Below are positions 28,216-38,105 of a stretch of 64,000 bases of DNA, one piece after another. A program made the translations under genes and the position numbers. Under the pieces are notes generated by a model. The model ran no database searches. It saw only the letters and a list, made by a program, of their open reading frames with translations, and had not been told where the DNA came from. How positions within the stretch are numbered: position 1 is the first letter of the stretch; every line of letters begins with the position of its first letter. Source of the DNA: Nocardia pseudobrasiliensis NBRC 108224 (lineage in GTDB: Bacteria; Actinomycetota; Actinomycetes; Mycobacteriales; Mycobacteriaceae); NCBI RefSeq assembly GCF_001613105.1, contig NZ_BDBS01000002.1:496001-560000 (forward strand), in the 5' to 3' direction.

Positions 28216-28350
28216 TAGGAGCGCTTCCGGGGCCTCTTGTGTAGGAGCGTTTCTGGGGTCTTGTGTAGGAGCGTTCCCGGAGCCTCTCGCGGAGAACGTT
28301 TCCGGGGGCCTCTTGTGTGGAAGCAGCTGGAAACCTTGTGTGTCGGAGGC
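28209..28350. repeat. Tandem array seeded on the hupB terminator arm
   Basis: TCTTGTGTAGGAGCG recurs at 28209, 28235 and 28259, with degenerate copies at about 28285, 28311 and 28334, a period near 25 bp. The first copy overlaps the right arm of the hupB terminator, so the array appears to be duplicated terminator sequence. Confidence 0.8.
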
Positions 28351-28379
28351 TTCCAGCCGGGGCGTCCAGGGGTGGGACA

Positions 28380-28930
28380 GCCCCGCCCGTAGTTCGTAGT
28401 TCGATGTATGGCCTCGGGCCACGCCTAAATCCGTCGTCAGGCGCATGGGCCCGGGGCCATCATCATGTCTGGATCTCGGCGTATGGGTCGGGGTCACGGC
28501 CCATCTCGATCCCGTGCGCTTGCCTCGGGATCACGGCTCATTCGGATCTCGGGCGAATGTTCCCGTCACGGCTTCGATGTCGACCAACGATTCGGGGACT
28601 TGCCTGATCCCGACGTTCGGCGGATGGCTCAGGGCCACGCCCGACTTCGGCGGCGGCGGATGTCTCAGGGGCGCGCCGCATTACGGCATCGATGTATCAC
28701 TCCGGGGCGCACGTCGGCGCGGTGAAGGCGTATGTGCCACGGCCACGGGTCATTTCGATCTTGCGCGTATAGCCCTGGGGCATGCCATTTCTCGACGTCG
28801 GACGTGGGTGCGGGCGCACCGGGTTTCGATCTCGGGTGTAAAGCTCCGGGCCGCACCCGTAATGCCCAGGGCCGCGGCATTTCTCGACGTCAGAGCGATG
28901 ATCGGGTCACGCGCGGTGATCCTGTGAACG
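28380..28930. repeat. Highly degenerate interspersed repeats between hupB and mutT1
   Basis: Phrases related to CGGGGTCACGGC-CATTTCGAT-CTCGGGCGTATG recur at irregular 30-40 bp steps; for example CATTTCTCGACGTC occurs near 28790 and 28880. Short frames cross it in both directions but none has a ribosome site or recognisable protein. I see no gene in this 550-bp stretch. Confidence 0.6.
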
Positions 28931-28940
28931 TCCCCGAGCC

Positions 28941-29891
28941 TCAACGTGGCCGTAGCGCCTTGTCGAGATGGTCGGCGGCCACCAGGCGGCCGTCGGCTAT
29001 GGAGAGAACCCAGGCGCTGCCCTTGCGGTTGCGGGCGGGAGGCAGTGTGACGCCGTCGATTTCGGCCCATTCGCCCAGTAGGTACGGAATCACCTTGCCC
29101 TGGCTACAGATAACGCGCACCGTGTCGGGAGACGCCAGTGTGCGTACGCGGGACAGGGCCTCCTGAGGCGCTGCGGCATAACCCTTTTCGGAAAGAAGGG
29201 GTTCTGGAACGATATCCACGCCCAACTCGTCGGCGAGTGGGCGCACGGTGTCCATGCAACGCACCGGCGGGGCCGAGTGGATCTCGGTCGCGCCGAAGGC
29301 GAGCAGATTCGGAACCAGCAGCAGGGCCTGCTCGATGCCGGACTTCTCCAGCGGCCGTTCCTCATCGGGTCCGGCGAAGCGGCCGCGACGACCTGCCTTC
29401 GCGTGGCGGACCACCAGCAGGGTGGTCGTATCGGGCGGCAGGCGCAGGAAGCTGCGGACGATGCGCCGGTCCATCGGATAGGACAGCCGATCCATCACCT
29501 GGTCGACGCGATGCCACTGCAGCGCATCCACTTCGGAATTGACCTCGAACTCGCCGTCGAGCACCGCGGCGGCCCAGTAGTCGACCCGCTTCAACTTCCG
29601 ATGTCCGGTCACCGGATAGGTCACATGGCCGAGATAGCGCCCGATTCGACAGCGCAGACCCGTCTCCTCGGCCACCTCGCGCACGGCCGCGACCATCGGC
29701 GTCTCACCGGGATCGAGCTTGCCCTTGGGCAGCGACCAGTCGTCGTACTTCTGCCGATGCACCACGGCGATCTCGATCGCGCCGTCGGCGGACCACCGCC
29801 ACACCACGGCGCCGGCCGCCAAGATGTTGGCGGTCACGCGCGGGTCCGAGATTCCGATGTCATCGGAATCCGATGCCACCGAATGATTCAC
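28941..29891 (-). CDS. mutT1: NUDIX hydrolase fused to a histidine phosphatase (MutT1-like)
   Basis: 316 residues. Residues about 20-150 are a NUDIX domain with the Nudix box starting [18 protein letters not shown]. Residues about 170-316 are a SixA/phosphoglycerate-mutase-like domain starting [11 protein letters not shown]. This two-domain layout is that of mycobacterial MutT1, which cleans 8-oxo-GTP and diadenosine polyphosphates. The GTG start overlaps the ppk1 stop (GTGA), so it is translated from the ppk1 mRNA. Confidence 0.92.
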   Translation of the reverse strand: MNHSVASDSDDIGISDPRVTANILAAGAVVWRWSADGAIEIAVVHRQKYDDWSLPKGKLDPGETPMVAAVREVAEETGLRCRIGRYLGHVTYPVTGHRKLKRVDYWAAAVLDGEFEVNSEVDALQWHRVDQVMDRLSYPMDRRIVRSFLRLPPDTTTLLVVRHAKAGRRGRFAGPDEERPLEKSGIEQALLLVPNLLAFGATEIHSAPPVRCMDTVRPLADELGVDIVPEPLLSEKGYAAAPQEALSRVRTLASPDTVRVICSQGKVIPYLLGEWAEIDGVTLPPARNRKGSAWVLSIADGRLVAADHLDKALRPR

Positions 29892-32065
29892 TGCTGATCC
29901 GGCCGCCGCAGCCGCATGAGGAACTCCTGATGATCGCGCACCTGGTCCACCGGCCCGTCACCGTCGGGATCGGGCTCGGCCAACCAGCTTCCATCCGGTT
30001 GTAGTACCCAGCAGCGGGTCGAAGGATTCAGGGCGGAGTCGAATACCGTGGCCAGCTGCTCGCACAGCTTCGGATCCTTCACCTGTGCCATGACCTCCAC
30101 GCGCCGGTCCAGATTGCGGTGCATCATATCCGCGCTGCCGATCCAGAACTCGTCCTGCGCCTGGAAGTGCAGGACGCGCGAATGCTCCAGGAATCGGCCG
30201 AGAATCGAACGCACCTGGATGTTGTCGCTCATCCCCGGCACTCCCGGCCGCAGCGCGCAGATACCACGCACCACGATCTCCACCGGCACGCCGGCCTGGG
30301 AGGCGCGATACAGCGCGTCGATGATCTGCTCGTCGACGATCGCGTTGCACTTCAACCGGATCCGGCCGGGCAGCCCCTGGTCGGCGAGTTCGGTCTCGCG
30401 GCGGATCCGCTCGATGATGCCCGCGCGCACACTGCTCGGCGCGACCAACAGGTTGCGGTAGTTGGCCTTTCGGGAGTACCCGGTCAGCGAGTTGAACAGG
30501 TCGGTCAGATCCGCGCCGATTTCCGGTGCGGCGGTGAGCAATCCGACATCCTCGTAGAGTCGGGCGGTCTTGGGGTTGTAATTGCCGGTGCCGATGTGGC
30601 AGTAGCGGCGAATGGTGGAACCCTCGCGCCGCACCACCAAACACGTCTTGCAGTGCGTCTTGAGCCCGATCAGGCCGTAGACCACGTGCACGCCCGCCTG
30701 TTCCAGCTGCCGCGCCCACTTGATATTGGCCTGCTCGTCGAAGCGGGCCTTGATCTCCACCAGAGCCACGACCTGTTTGCCGGCCTCGGCGGCGTCGATC
30801 AGGGCGTTGACGATGGGGGAGTCGCCGGAGGTGCGATAGAGGGTCTGCTTGATCGCCAGCACCTGCGGGTCGGCGGCGGCCTGTTCGATGAACCGCTGCA
30901 CGCTGGTGGAGAACGAGTCGTAGGGATGGTGCACCAGCACATCGCTCTCGCGCAGGGCGGCGAAAACGTTTCGCGGCGTTTCCCTTTCGCCGAAGGCGGG
31001 CGGGGTGGCCGGGACGTAGGGTGCGTCCTTGAGGGCGGGCCGGTCCACGCCGTACACCTGCCACAGACACGACAGATCCAGCAGACCCGGCACCTGGATC
31101 ACATCGGCCGGGTCCACGTCGAGCTCGCGCAGCAGCAGCTCGAGCATGTGCTCGGTCATATCGTCGGAGACCTCGAGGCGCACCGGCGAACCGAAGCGCC
31201 GCCGCGCCAGCTCGCGCTCGAGCGCCTGCAGCAGATCCTCGTCGCGATCCTCGTCGACCTCGAAGTCGGCATTGCGGGTGATCCGGAACGAATGGTGCTC
31301 GACCACCTCCATCCCGGGGAACAGCTGATCGAGGTGGGCCGCGATCAAATCCTCCATCGGCAGGAAGGCCACCGCCGGACGGACCGGGGCGTCGGGATCG
31401 CGTCCCTCCTTGGCCGTCACTGTTACGAAGCGGTTGACGTTGTCGGGGACCTTTACGCGGGCGAAGTGTTCGCCGCCGGTCTCGCAGTCCTTCACCGTCA
31501 CGGCCAGATTCAGGCTCAGGCCGCTGATGTAGGGGAAGGGGTGGGCCGGATCGACGGCCAGCGGTGTGAGCACCGGGAAGACCTGGTCCTGGAAATACCG
31601 AGAGAAGCGCTGGCGCTCATCGTCGTCGAGATCGGCCCAGCCGATGATCGCGATGCTCTCCTCGGCCAGCGCCGGGAGCACCTGATCGAGGAAGACCCGG
31701 GCGTGGCGAACCGCGAGGTCCTGGGTGCGCTTGGCGATCAGGCCCAGCTGTTCGGTGGGGGTCAGACCGTCCGCGGAACGGACCGCGAGCCCGGCGTCGG
31801 CGCGGCGCTTGAGCCCGGCGACGCGGACCATATAGAACTCGTCCAGATTCGAGGCGAAGATGGCGAGGAATTTCGCCCGCTCGAGCAGGGGTTCGGAGGT
31901 GTCCTCGGCCAGGGCGAGCACCCGGGCGTTGAAGTCCAGCCAGCTCAGCTCGCGGTTGAGATAGCGATCTTGTGGCAACTGAGCCGCCGCGGTGGCGGTG
32001 CGCGGCGGGGTAGCCGCGGGCGGCGCTGCCGGTAGTCGAGGTTGCTGGACATCCGTTTCGCTCAC
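29888..32065 (-). CDS. ppk1: Polyphosphate kinase 1
   Basis: 725 residues with the four PPK1 domains. The N-terminus reads [15 protein letters not shown]. The catalytic region contains [10 protein letters not shown], the phosphorylated-His stretch T-H-C-K-T and the later [10 protein letters not shown]. It makes and uses inorganic polyphosphate with ATP. GTG start with AGGAG at six bases. A Pro/Ala-rich N-terminal tail of about 30 residues precedes the domain. Operon with mutT1. Confidence 0.97.
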   Translation of the reverse strand: MSETDVQQPRLPAAPPAATPPRTATAAAQLPQDRYLNRELSWLDFNARVLALAEDTSEPLLERAKFLAIFASNLDEFYMVRVAGLKRRADAGLAVRSADGLTPTEQLGLIAKRTQDLAVRHARVFLDQVLPALAEESIAIIGWADLDDDERQRFSRYFQDQVFPVLTPLAVDPAHPFPYISGLSLNLAVTVKDCETGGEHFARVKVPDNVNRFVTVTAKEGRDPDAPVRPAVAFLPMEDLIAAHLDQLFPGMEVVEHHSFRITRNADFEVDEDRDEDLLQALERELARRRFGSPVRLEVSDDMTEHMLELLLRELDVDPADVIQVPGLLDLSCLWQVYGVDRPALKDAPYVPATPPAFGERETPRNVFAALRESDVLVHHPYDSFSTSVQRFIEQAAADPQVLAIKQTLYRTSGDSPIVNALIDAAEAGKQVVALVEIKARFDEQANIKWARQLEQAGVHVVYGLIGLKTHCKTCLVVRREGSTIRRYCHIGTGNYNPKTARLYEDVGLLTAAPEIGADLTDLFNSLTGYSRKANYRNLLVAPSSVRAGIIERIRRETELADQGLPGRIRLKCNAIVDEQIIDALYRASQAGVPVEIVVRGICALRPGVPGMSDNIQVRSILGRFLEHSRVLHFQAQDEFWIGSADMMHRNLDRRVEVMAQVKDPKLCEQLATVFDSALNPSTRCWVLQPDGSWLAEPDPDGDGPVDQVRDHQEFLMRLRRPDQQ

Positions 32066-32223
32066 GCCGTCTCCTCGCTGGCGCTCGTCGCCGTCGTGCG
32101 CGAAGCGCGCTGTATCGTCGGTTCACTCGCAAGCTCGCTCACGCTCACGATCATTCCTTACCTGTCGGGCGGCGCCACGCGTGACACCGCCGATCGACAA
32201 CCTATCGCCGGTCGGGCGATCAT

Positions 32224-32922
32224 CTAGCACACATGTGACCCGGCCGTGCACCTCCGCGTGAGATCCGTGTGAACAGGGTGCGGCCAACCGATGTCTTCGA
32301 GAAGCGCCGCGGTGGCCGGGCCGACGCCGAGCGCGGCGGCGGCGGTCAGATCGGCGGCGGTATCGACGTCCAGGCGCAGGCCGGGCCACTCACCGGCGAG
32401 ATCCTTTGCGCCGGAATCGATGTGACGGCGTGCGGAATTCGGGCCGAAAAGCGGTGCCAGCGGGGCGATTCCGTCGCGCACCAGCAGGGCGGCGGTGCCG
32501 TGGCCGGTATGGTCGGCGACTACCGAACGGCCGGTCGACGGCGCGGTGGTCAACATGTCGTGCAGCTCGTCGCCGCGCAGGGCGGGCAGATCCGCTTGCA
32601 GCGCAAGCAGTTCCACCGGTCCGCGGGTGCGGCGCACGGCGGCGGCCGCATCGGTCAGGGCGGCGTTGAGTCCGTCGTCGGCCGCCGCGGGATCCGGATG
32701 CGCGTGCGCGCCCAGCGCGCGGACGGCGGCGGCCACGTCGGCATCGGGGGTCACCACGGTCACCGAGCCGAGTCCGGCGATCGTGGCGGCGGTAACGGTA
32801 TCCGAGAGCATTGCCAGTACCAGCCGCGAGCGCTCGGCCGGGGACAACCGGTCGGCGAGGCGGCTCTTGGCACTGTCGAGGTTCTTCACCGCGATCACGG
32901 CGTGGACGGCATCCGGACGCAT
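32224..32922 (-). CDS. fbiD: 2-phospho-L-lactate/phosphoenolpyruvate guanylyltransferase (F420 biosynthesis)
   Basis: 232 residues, CofC/FbiD family: V-K-N-L-D-S-A-K-S-R-L start, the nucleotide-binding L-A-L-Q-A-D-L-P-A-L segment, and F-G-P-N-S-A-R-R-H near the end. It forms the GTP-activated three-carbon precursor of coenzyme F420; the actinobacterial enzyme uses PEP. Encoded upstream of ppk1 with 158 bp between them, as in mycobacteria. Confidence 0.93.
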   Translation of the reverse strand: MRPDAVHAVIAVKNLDSAKSRLADRLSPAERSRLVLAMLSDTVTAATIAGLGSVTVVTPDADVAAAVRALGAHAHPDPAAADDGLNAALTDAAAAVRRTRGPVELLALQADLPALRGDELHDMLTTAPSTGRSVVADHTGHGTAALLVRDGIAPLAPLFGPNSARRHIDSGAKDLAGEWPGLRLDVDTAADLTAAAALGVGPATAALLEDIGWPHPVHTDLTRRCTAGSHVC

Positions 32923-33009
32923 GGCCCAATATTCGCACGCCGGGCCGAGCGGTTGTCGTTGTGCCGGGTCAGGGGAAGATCGCTGGGGGGAAATCGGCGT
33001 GGTGGTGTC

Positions 33010-33189
33010 TCGGCGCGGTTGTGTCCGTCGGGGTGGCGTATCGGCGTCTTAGCGACTCGGCGCGGCTGTGTCCGTCGGGATGGCGTATTGGCGTCTTAGC
33101 GACTCGGCGCGGCTGTGTCCGTCGGGATGGCATATTGGCGTCTTAGCGACTCGGCGCGGCTGTGTCCGTCGGGATGGCATATTGGCGTC
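33010..33189. repeat. 47-bp tandem repeat array abutting gpsA
   Basis: Copies start at 33010, 33057, 33104 and 33151; the last is cut by the gpsA ATG at 33190. Copies 2-4 are almost identical, differing by GCGTATT/GCATATT. Each contains an A/T-rich ATATTGGCGTC-like stretch equivalent to the one directly before gpsA. Confidence 0.92.
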
Positions 33190-34185
33190 ATGACTAGGGC
33201 GGCTGTGATGGGTGCGGGTTCGTGGGGCACCGCGTTCGCGAAGGTGTTGAACGACGCGGGGACCTCCGTGACGATGTGGGCTCGGCGCGCGGAGGTGGCC
33301 AAGGCCCTGGCCTCGGAGCATCGCAATCCCTCCTATCTGACCGATGTGGCGCTGCCGGGCATCGCGGCCACCGACGATCATCGGGTGGCCCTCGATGGCG
33401 CGGATATCGTCGTGCTGGCCGTCCCGTCGCAGTCGCTGCGGGTCAATCTCGCGGCGTGGAAGAACGATGTGCCCGCCGACGCCACGCTGTTGAGCCTGGC
33501 CAAGGGCATCGAGACCGGGACGCTGCTGCGGATGAGTCAGGTGATCCACGAGGTCACCGGGGCCGATCCGGGCCGGATCGCGGTGCTGTCGGGACCGAAT
33601 CTGGCGCGTGAGATCGCCGATGAACAGCCCGCGGCCTCGGTGGTGGCCTGCGCGGATCCCGAACGGGCCGAGGCCGTGCAGCACGCCTGCGGCACCGGCT
33701 ACTTCCGGCCCTACACCAATACCGATGTCGTCGGCTGCGAGCTGGGCGGGGCGTGTAAGAACGTGATCGCGCTGGCCTGCGGGATCGCGGCGGGAATGGG
33801 ACTGGGCGACAACTCGATCGCGAGCCTGATCACCCGCGGGCTGGCCGAGATCATGCGGCTGGGGGTGGCGCTGGGCGCCAATCCGGTGACGCTGGCCGGA
33901 CTCGCGGGCGTGGGCGATCTGGTCGCCACCTGCACCTCGCCGCTGTCGCGCAACCGGTCCTTCGGACATGTGCTCGGTGCGGGCGGTTCGATGGACGCCG
34001 CGCAGCAGGCCACCCACGGTCAGGTCGCCGAGGGCGTGAAGTCGTGCACCTCGATCCGCGCGCTGGCCGAACGCCACGGGGTGGAAGTGCCGCTGACCAC
34101 GGCCGTCCATCAGGTGTGCCATGAGGGTCTGTCGGTCTCGGATGCGGTGGGACAGCTGCTCGGGCGGCGGATGAAGCCGGAATGA
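33190..34185 (+). CDS. gpsA: NAD(P)H-dependent glycerol-3-phosphate dehydrogenase
   Basis: 331 residues. N-terminal Rossmann motif [10 protein letters not shown], catalytic Lys region [13 protein letters not shown], and C-terminal domain with [13 protein letters not shown]. It makes sn-glycerol 3-phosphate for phospholipids. The frame is open into the 47-bp repeats, but the family start is at 33190. No ribosome site is visible; CATATT at 33178-33183, six bases before the ATG, suggests a leaderless mRNA. Confidence 0.96.
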   Translation: MTRAAVMGAGSWGTAFAKVLNDAGTSVTMWARRAEVAKALASEHRNPSYLTDVALPGIAATDDHRVALDGADIVVLAVPSQSLRVNLAAWKNDVPADATLLSLAKGIETGTLLRMSQVIHEVTGADPGRIAVLSGPNLAREIADEQPAASVVACADPERAEAVQHACGTGYFRPYTNTDVVGCELGGACKNVIALACGIAAGMGLGDNSIASLITRGLAEIMRLGVALGANPVTLAGLAGVGDLVATCTSPLSRNRSFGHVLGAGGSMDAAQQATHGQVAEGVKSCTSIRALAERHGVEVPLTTAVHQVCHEGLSVSDAVGQLLGRRMKPE

Positions 34186-34206
34186 ATGGTTGCGGGCCGG
34201 TTTGGG

Positions 34207-34212
34207 TACGGT
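34207..34212 (+). promoter_or_regulatory. -10 element of a leaderless ddl transcript
   Basis: TACGGT followed by seven bases and then the ddl ATG; no ribosome site present. Matches the TANNNT-N6/7-start pattern of actinobacterial leaderless genes. Confidence 0.6.
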
Positions 34213-34219
34213 TCGCACT

Positions 34220-35305
34220 ATGAGTAATCGGATCAGGGTCGCGGTCGTCTTCGGCGGGCGGAGCAACGAACATGCCGTGTCGTGTGTCTCGGCCGGCTTC
34301 GTGCTACGCAGCCTCGACCCCGAACGATTCGAGCCGGTGCCGGTCGGCATCACCCGCGAGGGCGCCTGGGTGCAGGCCGGATCCGATACTCGCGCCCTGG
34401 CCATCGCCGACCGGGCCCTGCCGTCGGTGGACGGCGGTGATACCGAACTGGTGCTCGCCCATTCCGGCAGCCTGCTCCCGCTCGACGGCTCGGCCGCAGG
34501 CCCGGGCGCGGTCGATGTCGTATTCTCGGTGCTGCACGGCGCTTTCGGCGAGGACGGCACGATGCAGGGGCTGCTCGAGATGGCCGGACTGCCCTATGTC
34601 GGACCGGGCGTACTGGCCAGCGCGACCGGTATGGACAAGGAGTTCATGAAGAAACTCCTTGTGGCCGAAGGACTTCCGGTCGGCGATCATGTCGTGTTGC
34701 GGCCGGGTGTTGCCACGGTGAGCCCCGCCGATCGCGAGCGGCTGGCCCTGCCGGTCTTCGTCAAACCCGCGCGCGGCGGCTCGTCCATCGGCATCACCAA
34801 GGTGGATCGTTGGGAGGATCTCGACGCGGCCATCGGCGTTGCGCGCCACCATGATCCGAAGGTGATCGTGGAGGCGGGCATCGTCGGCCGCGAGGTCGAA
34901 TGCGGCGTACTGGAATTCCCGGACGGCCGGGTGGAAGCCAGTGTGCCCGCGGAGATCCGGATGCCCGAGGCCGAGACGGCCGCGCCGGACTTCTACGATT
35001 TCGACACCAAATATCTCGACGACGTGTGCGAATTCGATATCCCGGCCAAACTGGACGACGATATCGCGGAGCGGATCCGGGAGTTGGCGGTCCGCGCGTT
35101 CCGCGCCCTGGACTGCCAGGGCCTGGGCCGCGTCGACTTCTTCGTCACCCCCGACGGCCCGGTGATCAACGAGATCAACACCATGCCCGGTATGACCTCG
35201 ATCTCGATGTACCCGCGGATGTGGGAGAGCACGGGCGTCGACAACCGGACGCTGGTCACGACTCTGATCGAGACGGCCCTGTCGCGCGGCACCGGCCTGC
35301 GCTGA
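34220..35305 (+). CDS. ddl: D-alanine--D-alanine ligase
   Basis: 361 residues: N-terminal [13 protein letters not shown], then an ATP-grasp domain with [10 protein letters not shown] and the Mg-binding E-I-N-T-M-P-G-M-T near the end. It makes the D-Ala-D-Ala dipeptide for peptidoglycan in the cytoplasm. Start chosen at the ATG at 34220, 34 bp after gpsA. Confidence 0.97.
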   Translation: MSNRIRVAVVFGGRSNEHAVSCVSAGFVLRSLDPERFEPVPVGITREGAWVQAGSDTRALAIADRALPSVDGGDTELVLAHSGSLLPLDGSAAGPGAVDVVFSVLHGAFGEDGTMQGLLEMAGLPYVGPGVLASATGMDKEFMKKLLVAEGLPVGDHVVLRPGVATVSPADRERLALPVFVKPARGGSSIGITKVDRWEDLDAAIGVARHHDPKVIVEAGIVGREVECGVLEFPDGRVEASVPAEIRMPEAETAAPDFYDFDTKYLDDVCEFDIPAKLDDDIAERIRELAVRAFRALDCQGLGRVDFFVTPDGPVINEINTMPGMTSISMYPRMWESTGVDNRTLVTTLIETALSRGTGLR

Positions 35306-35306
35306 G

Positions 35307-35984
35307 TCAGTTCGGTACCGGCCCCGGATCGATCGGCTGGGCGGGCAGCGTCTTGGTGATCGCGTTCGAAATGTCCTGCAGCGGTGTGGGTCCGGCGCTG
35401 TTGGGCATGGTCACCGCGATATAGGTGCCGCGGTCGACGGCGAACCAGGTACCGGAGGTCACCCCGCTGGTCTGGTCGCGGACCTCGAACCAGTTGACGC
35501 CGTTGACGATCTGCAGCGAGGACGCCTTGTTGAATTCGAGGGGCCGGTCCAGCCCGCAGCGCAGCACGATCGGATCGCCGCCGTCGGGCAGCTGCCACGC
35601 CGCGGTTGCGGGCGGTGCCGGTTGGGCGAGTTCGGCCCTGGTGTAGTCGCCGACCTTGTCCGGCAGGGCGGGTAGCAGCGCGGTGCAGGGCTGTCCGGTC
35701 GCGGCGGGCGCGGGCACCGATCCCAGCGCGAGCGGCTCGCGGGTGGTGTGCTGGCGCGAGAGCACCGCGATGACCAGGACGGCCACGATCAGGGCGACCG
35801 GGAGGGCGACGGCGGTGGCGATCAGCGCGGGATGCATTTTGGGGCCGTCGGATTCGGCCGAGCCGTACCGATCGGCGGGAGCGTCGGGTTCGGAGGGCTC
35901 GCCGACATCGGCCGACGAGCCGGTCGTATCGTCGGTGTGGTCGTCCGCCGTAGTCGCGTCGGGTCGCTCCGCTTCCTTGCTCAT
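35307..35984 (-). CDS. DUF3515 membrane-anchored protein
   Basis: 225 residues: an acidic, Asp/Thr-rich cytoplasmic N-terminus (about 45 residues), one hydrophobic segment (A-L-I-A-T-A-V-A-L-P-V-A-L-I-V-A), and an outside domain with a C-T-A-L-L-P-A-L-P start and a second Cys in V-L-R-C-G-L that may form a disulfide. This matches the DUF3515 family next to ddl in mycobacteria (Rv2980-like), function unknown. It converges with ddl, one base apart. The frame extends to 36089; the ATG at 35984 is preferred. Confidence 0.85.
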   Translation of the reverse strand: MSKEAERPDATTADDHTDDTTGSSADVGEPSEPDAPADRYGSAESDGPKMHPALIATAVALPVALIVAVLVIAVLSRQHTTREPLALGSVPAPAATGQPCTALLPALPDKVGDYTRAELAQPAPPATAAWQLPDGGDPIVLRCGLDRPLEFNKASSLQIVNGVNWFEVRDQTSGVTSGTWFAVDRGTYIAVTMPNSAGPTPLQDISNAITKTLPAQPIDPGPVPN

Positions 35985-36137
35985 CCGGGGATTCGTCTCC
36001 AGTCGTTGTCGTCGGAAATCGCGCATCGAGCCTAGCGACGAGGGCGGTTCTGTCCGGATCGGGGGCCACGGTAGCGTCGACAGGTCCACAGCCGCTCACG
36101 GAAGGAGACGGTCATCACCGCCGACAGTCCGCGGACC

Positions 36138-37085
36138 GTGCGCGAACTCGGGGAGTTCGGGTTGATCGCGCGCATGAACGCCGGGCGCGCTCAGGCGCCG
36201 GATGTGGTGCTGGGTCCCGGCGACGACGCGGCGGTGATCGCGGCGCCCGCCGGACGCTATGTGGTCAGCGCCGACATGTTGATCCAGGATCGTCACTTCC
36301 GGCTGGACTGGTCGAGTCCGCGCGAGATCGGCGCGAAGGCCATCGCGCAGAACGCCGCCGATGTCGTGGCGATGGGTTCCGCGCCCAGCGCCTTCCTGGT
36401 CTCCCTGGGCTGCCCCGCCGATACGACGGTCGAATTCATCGACGGACTGGTCGAGGGACTGTGGGCCGAGGCCGGGCGCGCGGGCGGTTCGATCGCGGGC
36501 GGCGATGTGGTCAGCGCTCCGCTGCTGGTGATCTCGGTGACCGCGTTCGGTGATCCGGCCGGGCGGCCACCGGTGCTGCGATCGGGTGCGCGACCCGGCG
36601 ATATCGTCGCGGTCGCCGGGCGGCTCGGCTGGTCTGCTGCCGGGCTGGCGATCCTGTCGGCCGGACTCGATTGCGAGTCCTGCCCCGAACTCGTTGCCGC
36701 GCATCGGCTTCCCTGCCCGCCCTACGAGGCGGTGCTGGATCTGCCCCGGGGTACGGCCGTGACCGCCATGACCGACGTCTCCGACGGGCTACTCGCCGAT
36801 ATCGGGCATATCGCCGAATCGTCCGGTGTCGCCATCGATCTCGACACGGGCTCGGTGCGCGACGAAACCCTCGACCACGCCGCGAAGCTGGTGGACGCCG
36901 ATCCGCTGGCCTGGGCGCTCACCGGCGGTGAGGATCACGCGTTCGCGGCGACTTTCGCTGCTGGACAACAGCTTCCGGACGGTTGGCGGCGCGTCGGACG
37001 GGTCGGGGCGGGCGCGGGAGTGACCGTCGACGGCCGCGGTTGGACCGGACTGGTCGGCTGGGAGTCGTTCACCGGCGGTGGGTGA
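36138..37085 (+). CDS. thiL: Thiamine-monophosphate kinase
   Basis: 315 residues from GTG at 36138. ThiL motifs: G-P-G-D-D-A-A-V-I, S-A-D-M-L-I-Q-D-R-H-F and A-I-A-Q-N-A-A-D-V-V-A-M-G, then G-G-D at about 120. It phosphorylates thiamine phosphate to the diphosphate coenzyme. The only strong ribosome site (GAAGGAG, 36101-36107) points six bases on to an ATC at 36114, in frame and adding eight residues similar to family N-termini. The true start may be that near-cognate codon. Confidence 0.93.
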   Translation: MRELGEFGLIARMNAGRAQAPDVVLGPGDDAAVIAAPAGRYVVSADMLIQDRHFRLDWSSPREIGAKAIAQNAADVVAMGSAPSAFLVSLGCPADTTVEFIDGLVEGLWAEAGRAGGSIAGGDVVSAPLLVISVTAFGDPAGRPPVLRSGARPGDIVAVAGRLGWSAAGLAILSAGLDCESCPELVAAHRLPCPPYEAVLDLPRGTAVTAMTDVSDGLLADIGHIAESSGVAIDLDTGSVRDETLDHAAKLVDADPLAWALTGGEDHAFAATFAAGQQLPDGWRRVGRVGAGAGVTVDGRGWTGLVGWESFTGGG

Positions 37086-37110
37086 ACTACCGCCGTGAAT
37101 CCGGCCGCGC

Positions 37111-37116
37111 TATGTT
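37111..37116 (+). promoter_or_regulatory. -10 element before ung
   Basis: TATGTT eight bases before the ung ATG with no ribosome site between; likely leaderless promoter. Confidence 0.5.
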
Positions 37117-37124
37117 TTCCGGCC

Positions 37125-37802
37125 ATGGGCGCAAAACCACTGTCGGAGATCATCGATACGGGCTGGGCCGAGGCACTCGCACCGGTCACCGAGCGCATCG
37201 CGGAGATGGGCGAATTCCTGCGCGCCGAGAACAACGCGGGCCGCGGCTATCTTCCGAAGGGCGAGGACGTGCTGCGCGCGTTCCAGCGGCCCTTCGACAA
37301 GGTTCGGGTGCTGATCGTGGGCCAGGATCCCTATCCGACGCCCGGTCACGCCATGGGCCTGAGTTTCTCGGTGGCCCCGGACGTTTCGCCGGTGCCGCGC
37401 AGCCTGAACAACATCTTCTCCGAATACTCCAAGGATCTGGGCTATCCGACACCCACGTGCGGTGATCTGTCGCCGTGGTCGGATCAGGGCGTGCTGATGT
37501 TGAACAGGGTGCTGACCGTGCAGCCCGGACAGCCGGCCTCCCATCGCGGCAAGGGCTGGGAAGCGGTGACCGAGCAGGCTATTCGCGCCCTTGTGGCCCG
37601 TGACCAGCCGATGGTGGCGATTCTGTGGGGCCGCGACGCCTCGACGCTCAAGCCGATGCTCGGCTCGCTGCCCTATCTCGAATCCGCCCATCCCTCACCG
37701 CTGTCCGCCTCGCGAGGTTTCTTCGGATCGAGGCCGTTCTCCCGCACCAACGAGTTGCTCGGTACATTGGGTGCCGCCCCGGTCGAGTGGCGTTTGCCGT
37801 AG
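37125..37802 (+). CDS. ung: Uracil-DNA glycosylase (family 1)
   Basis: 225 residues with catalytic [10 protein letters not shown] and the C-terminal [13 protein letters not shown]. It removes uracil from DNA. The frame is open from a GTG at 37095, but family proteins start at the M-x-x-K-P-L-S-E segment, here the ATG at 37125. Confidence 0.97.
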   Translation: MGAKPLSEIIDTGWAEALAPVTERIAEMGEFLRAENNAGRGYLPKGEDVLRAFQRPFDKVRVLIVGQDPYPTPGHAMGLSFSVAPDVSPVPRSLNNIFSEYSKDLGYPTPTCGDLSPWSDQGVLMLNRVLTVQPGQPASHRGKGWEAVTEQAIRALVARDQPMVAILWGRDASTLKPMLGSLPYLESAHPSPLSASRGFFGSRPFSRTNELLGTLGAAPVEWRLP

Positions 37803-37841
37803 CCGTGGCGTGAGTTGTTCGAGCGAATCAGGAGCAAGTGC

Positions 37842-38105
37842 ATGCAGATGAAGTCCGTGCGTGGCGCCGTCGTCACCGCAGTTGCCGGAGCGGCCATCCT
37901 GGGCGCCCCCGCGGTGGCTCAGGCCGCGACCATTCCGCTGGAGCCGGAGCCGGTGGCCACCCAGCAGGCCGGCCCGGTGCTGGCGCTGTACGACCCGCAG
38001 ACCGGTTCGGCGTCGCTGTCGTCCAATGTGAACGCGCGGGTGCTGTGCATCTTCCAGAGCGTCAGCGCCGCGGGCGGTCTGGACTGCCTCAACGGCGCGA
38101 ACTGA
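37842..38105 (+). CDS. Small secreted protein, unrecognised
   Basis: 87 residues. The N-terminus (basic, then V-V-T-A-V-A-G-A-A-I-L-G-A-P, then A-V-A-Q-A) is a clear Sec signal peptide with probable cleavage after A-Q-A. The mature part of about 60 residues is acidic/neutral with two cysteines (V-L-C-I-F and L-D-C-L-N), likely one disulfide. No family recognised. AGGAG seven bases before the ATG. Its 3' end overlaps the convergent GNAT gene by 17 bp. Confidence 0.75.
   Translation: MQMKSVRGAVVTAVAGAAILGAPAVAQAATIPLEPEPVATQQAGPVLALYDPQTGSASLSSNVNARVLCIFQSVSAAGGLDCLNGAN

Noticed and set aside
27538..28497. Long minus-strand frame opposite hupB with Gly/Leu-rich repeats
   Set aside because: The repeats are the complement of the HU Lys/Ala tail; no start signal.
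30119..32035. 638-codon frame opposite ppk1
   Set aside because: Antisense shadow of ppk1, same reasoning.
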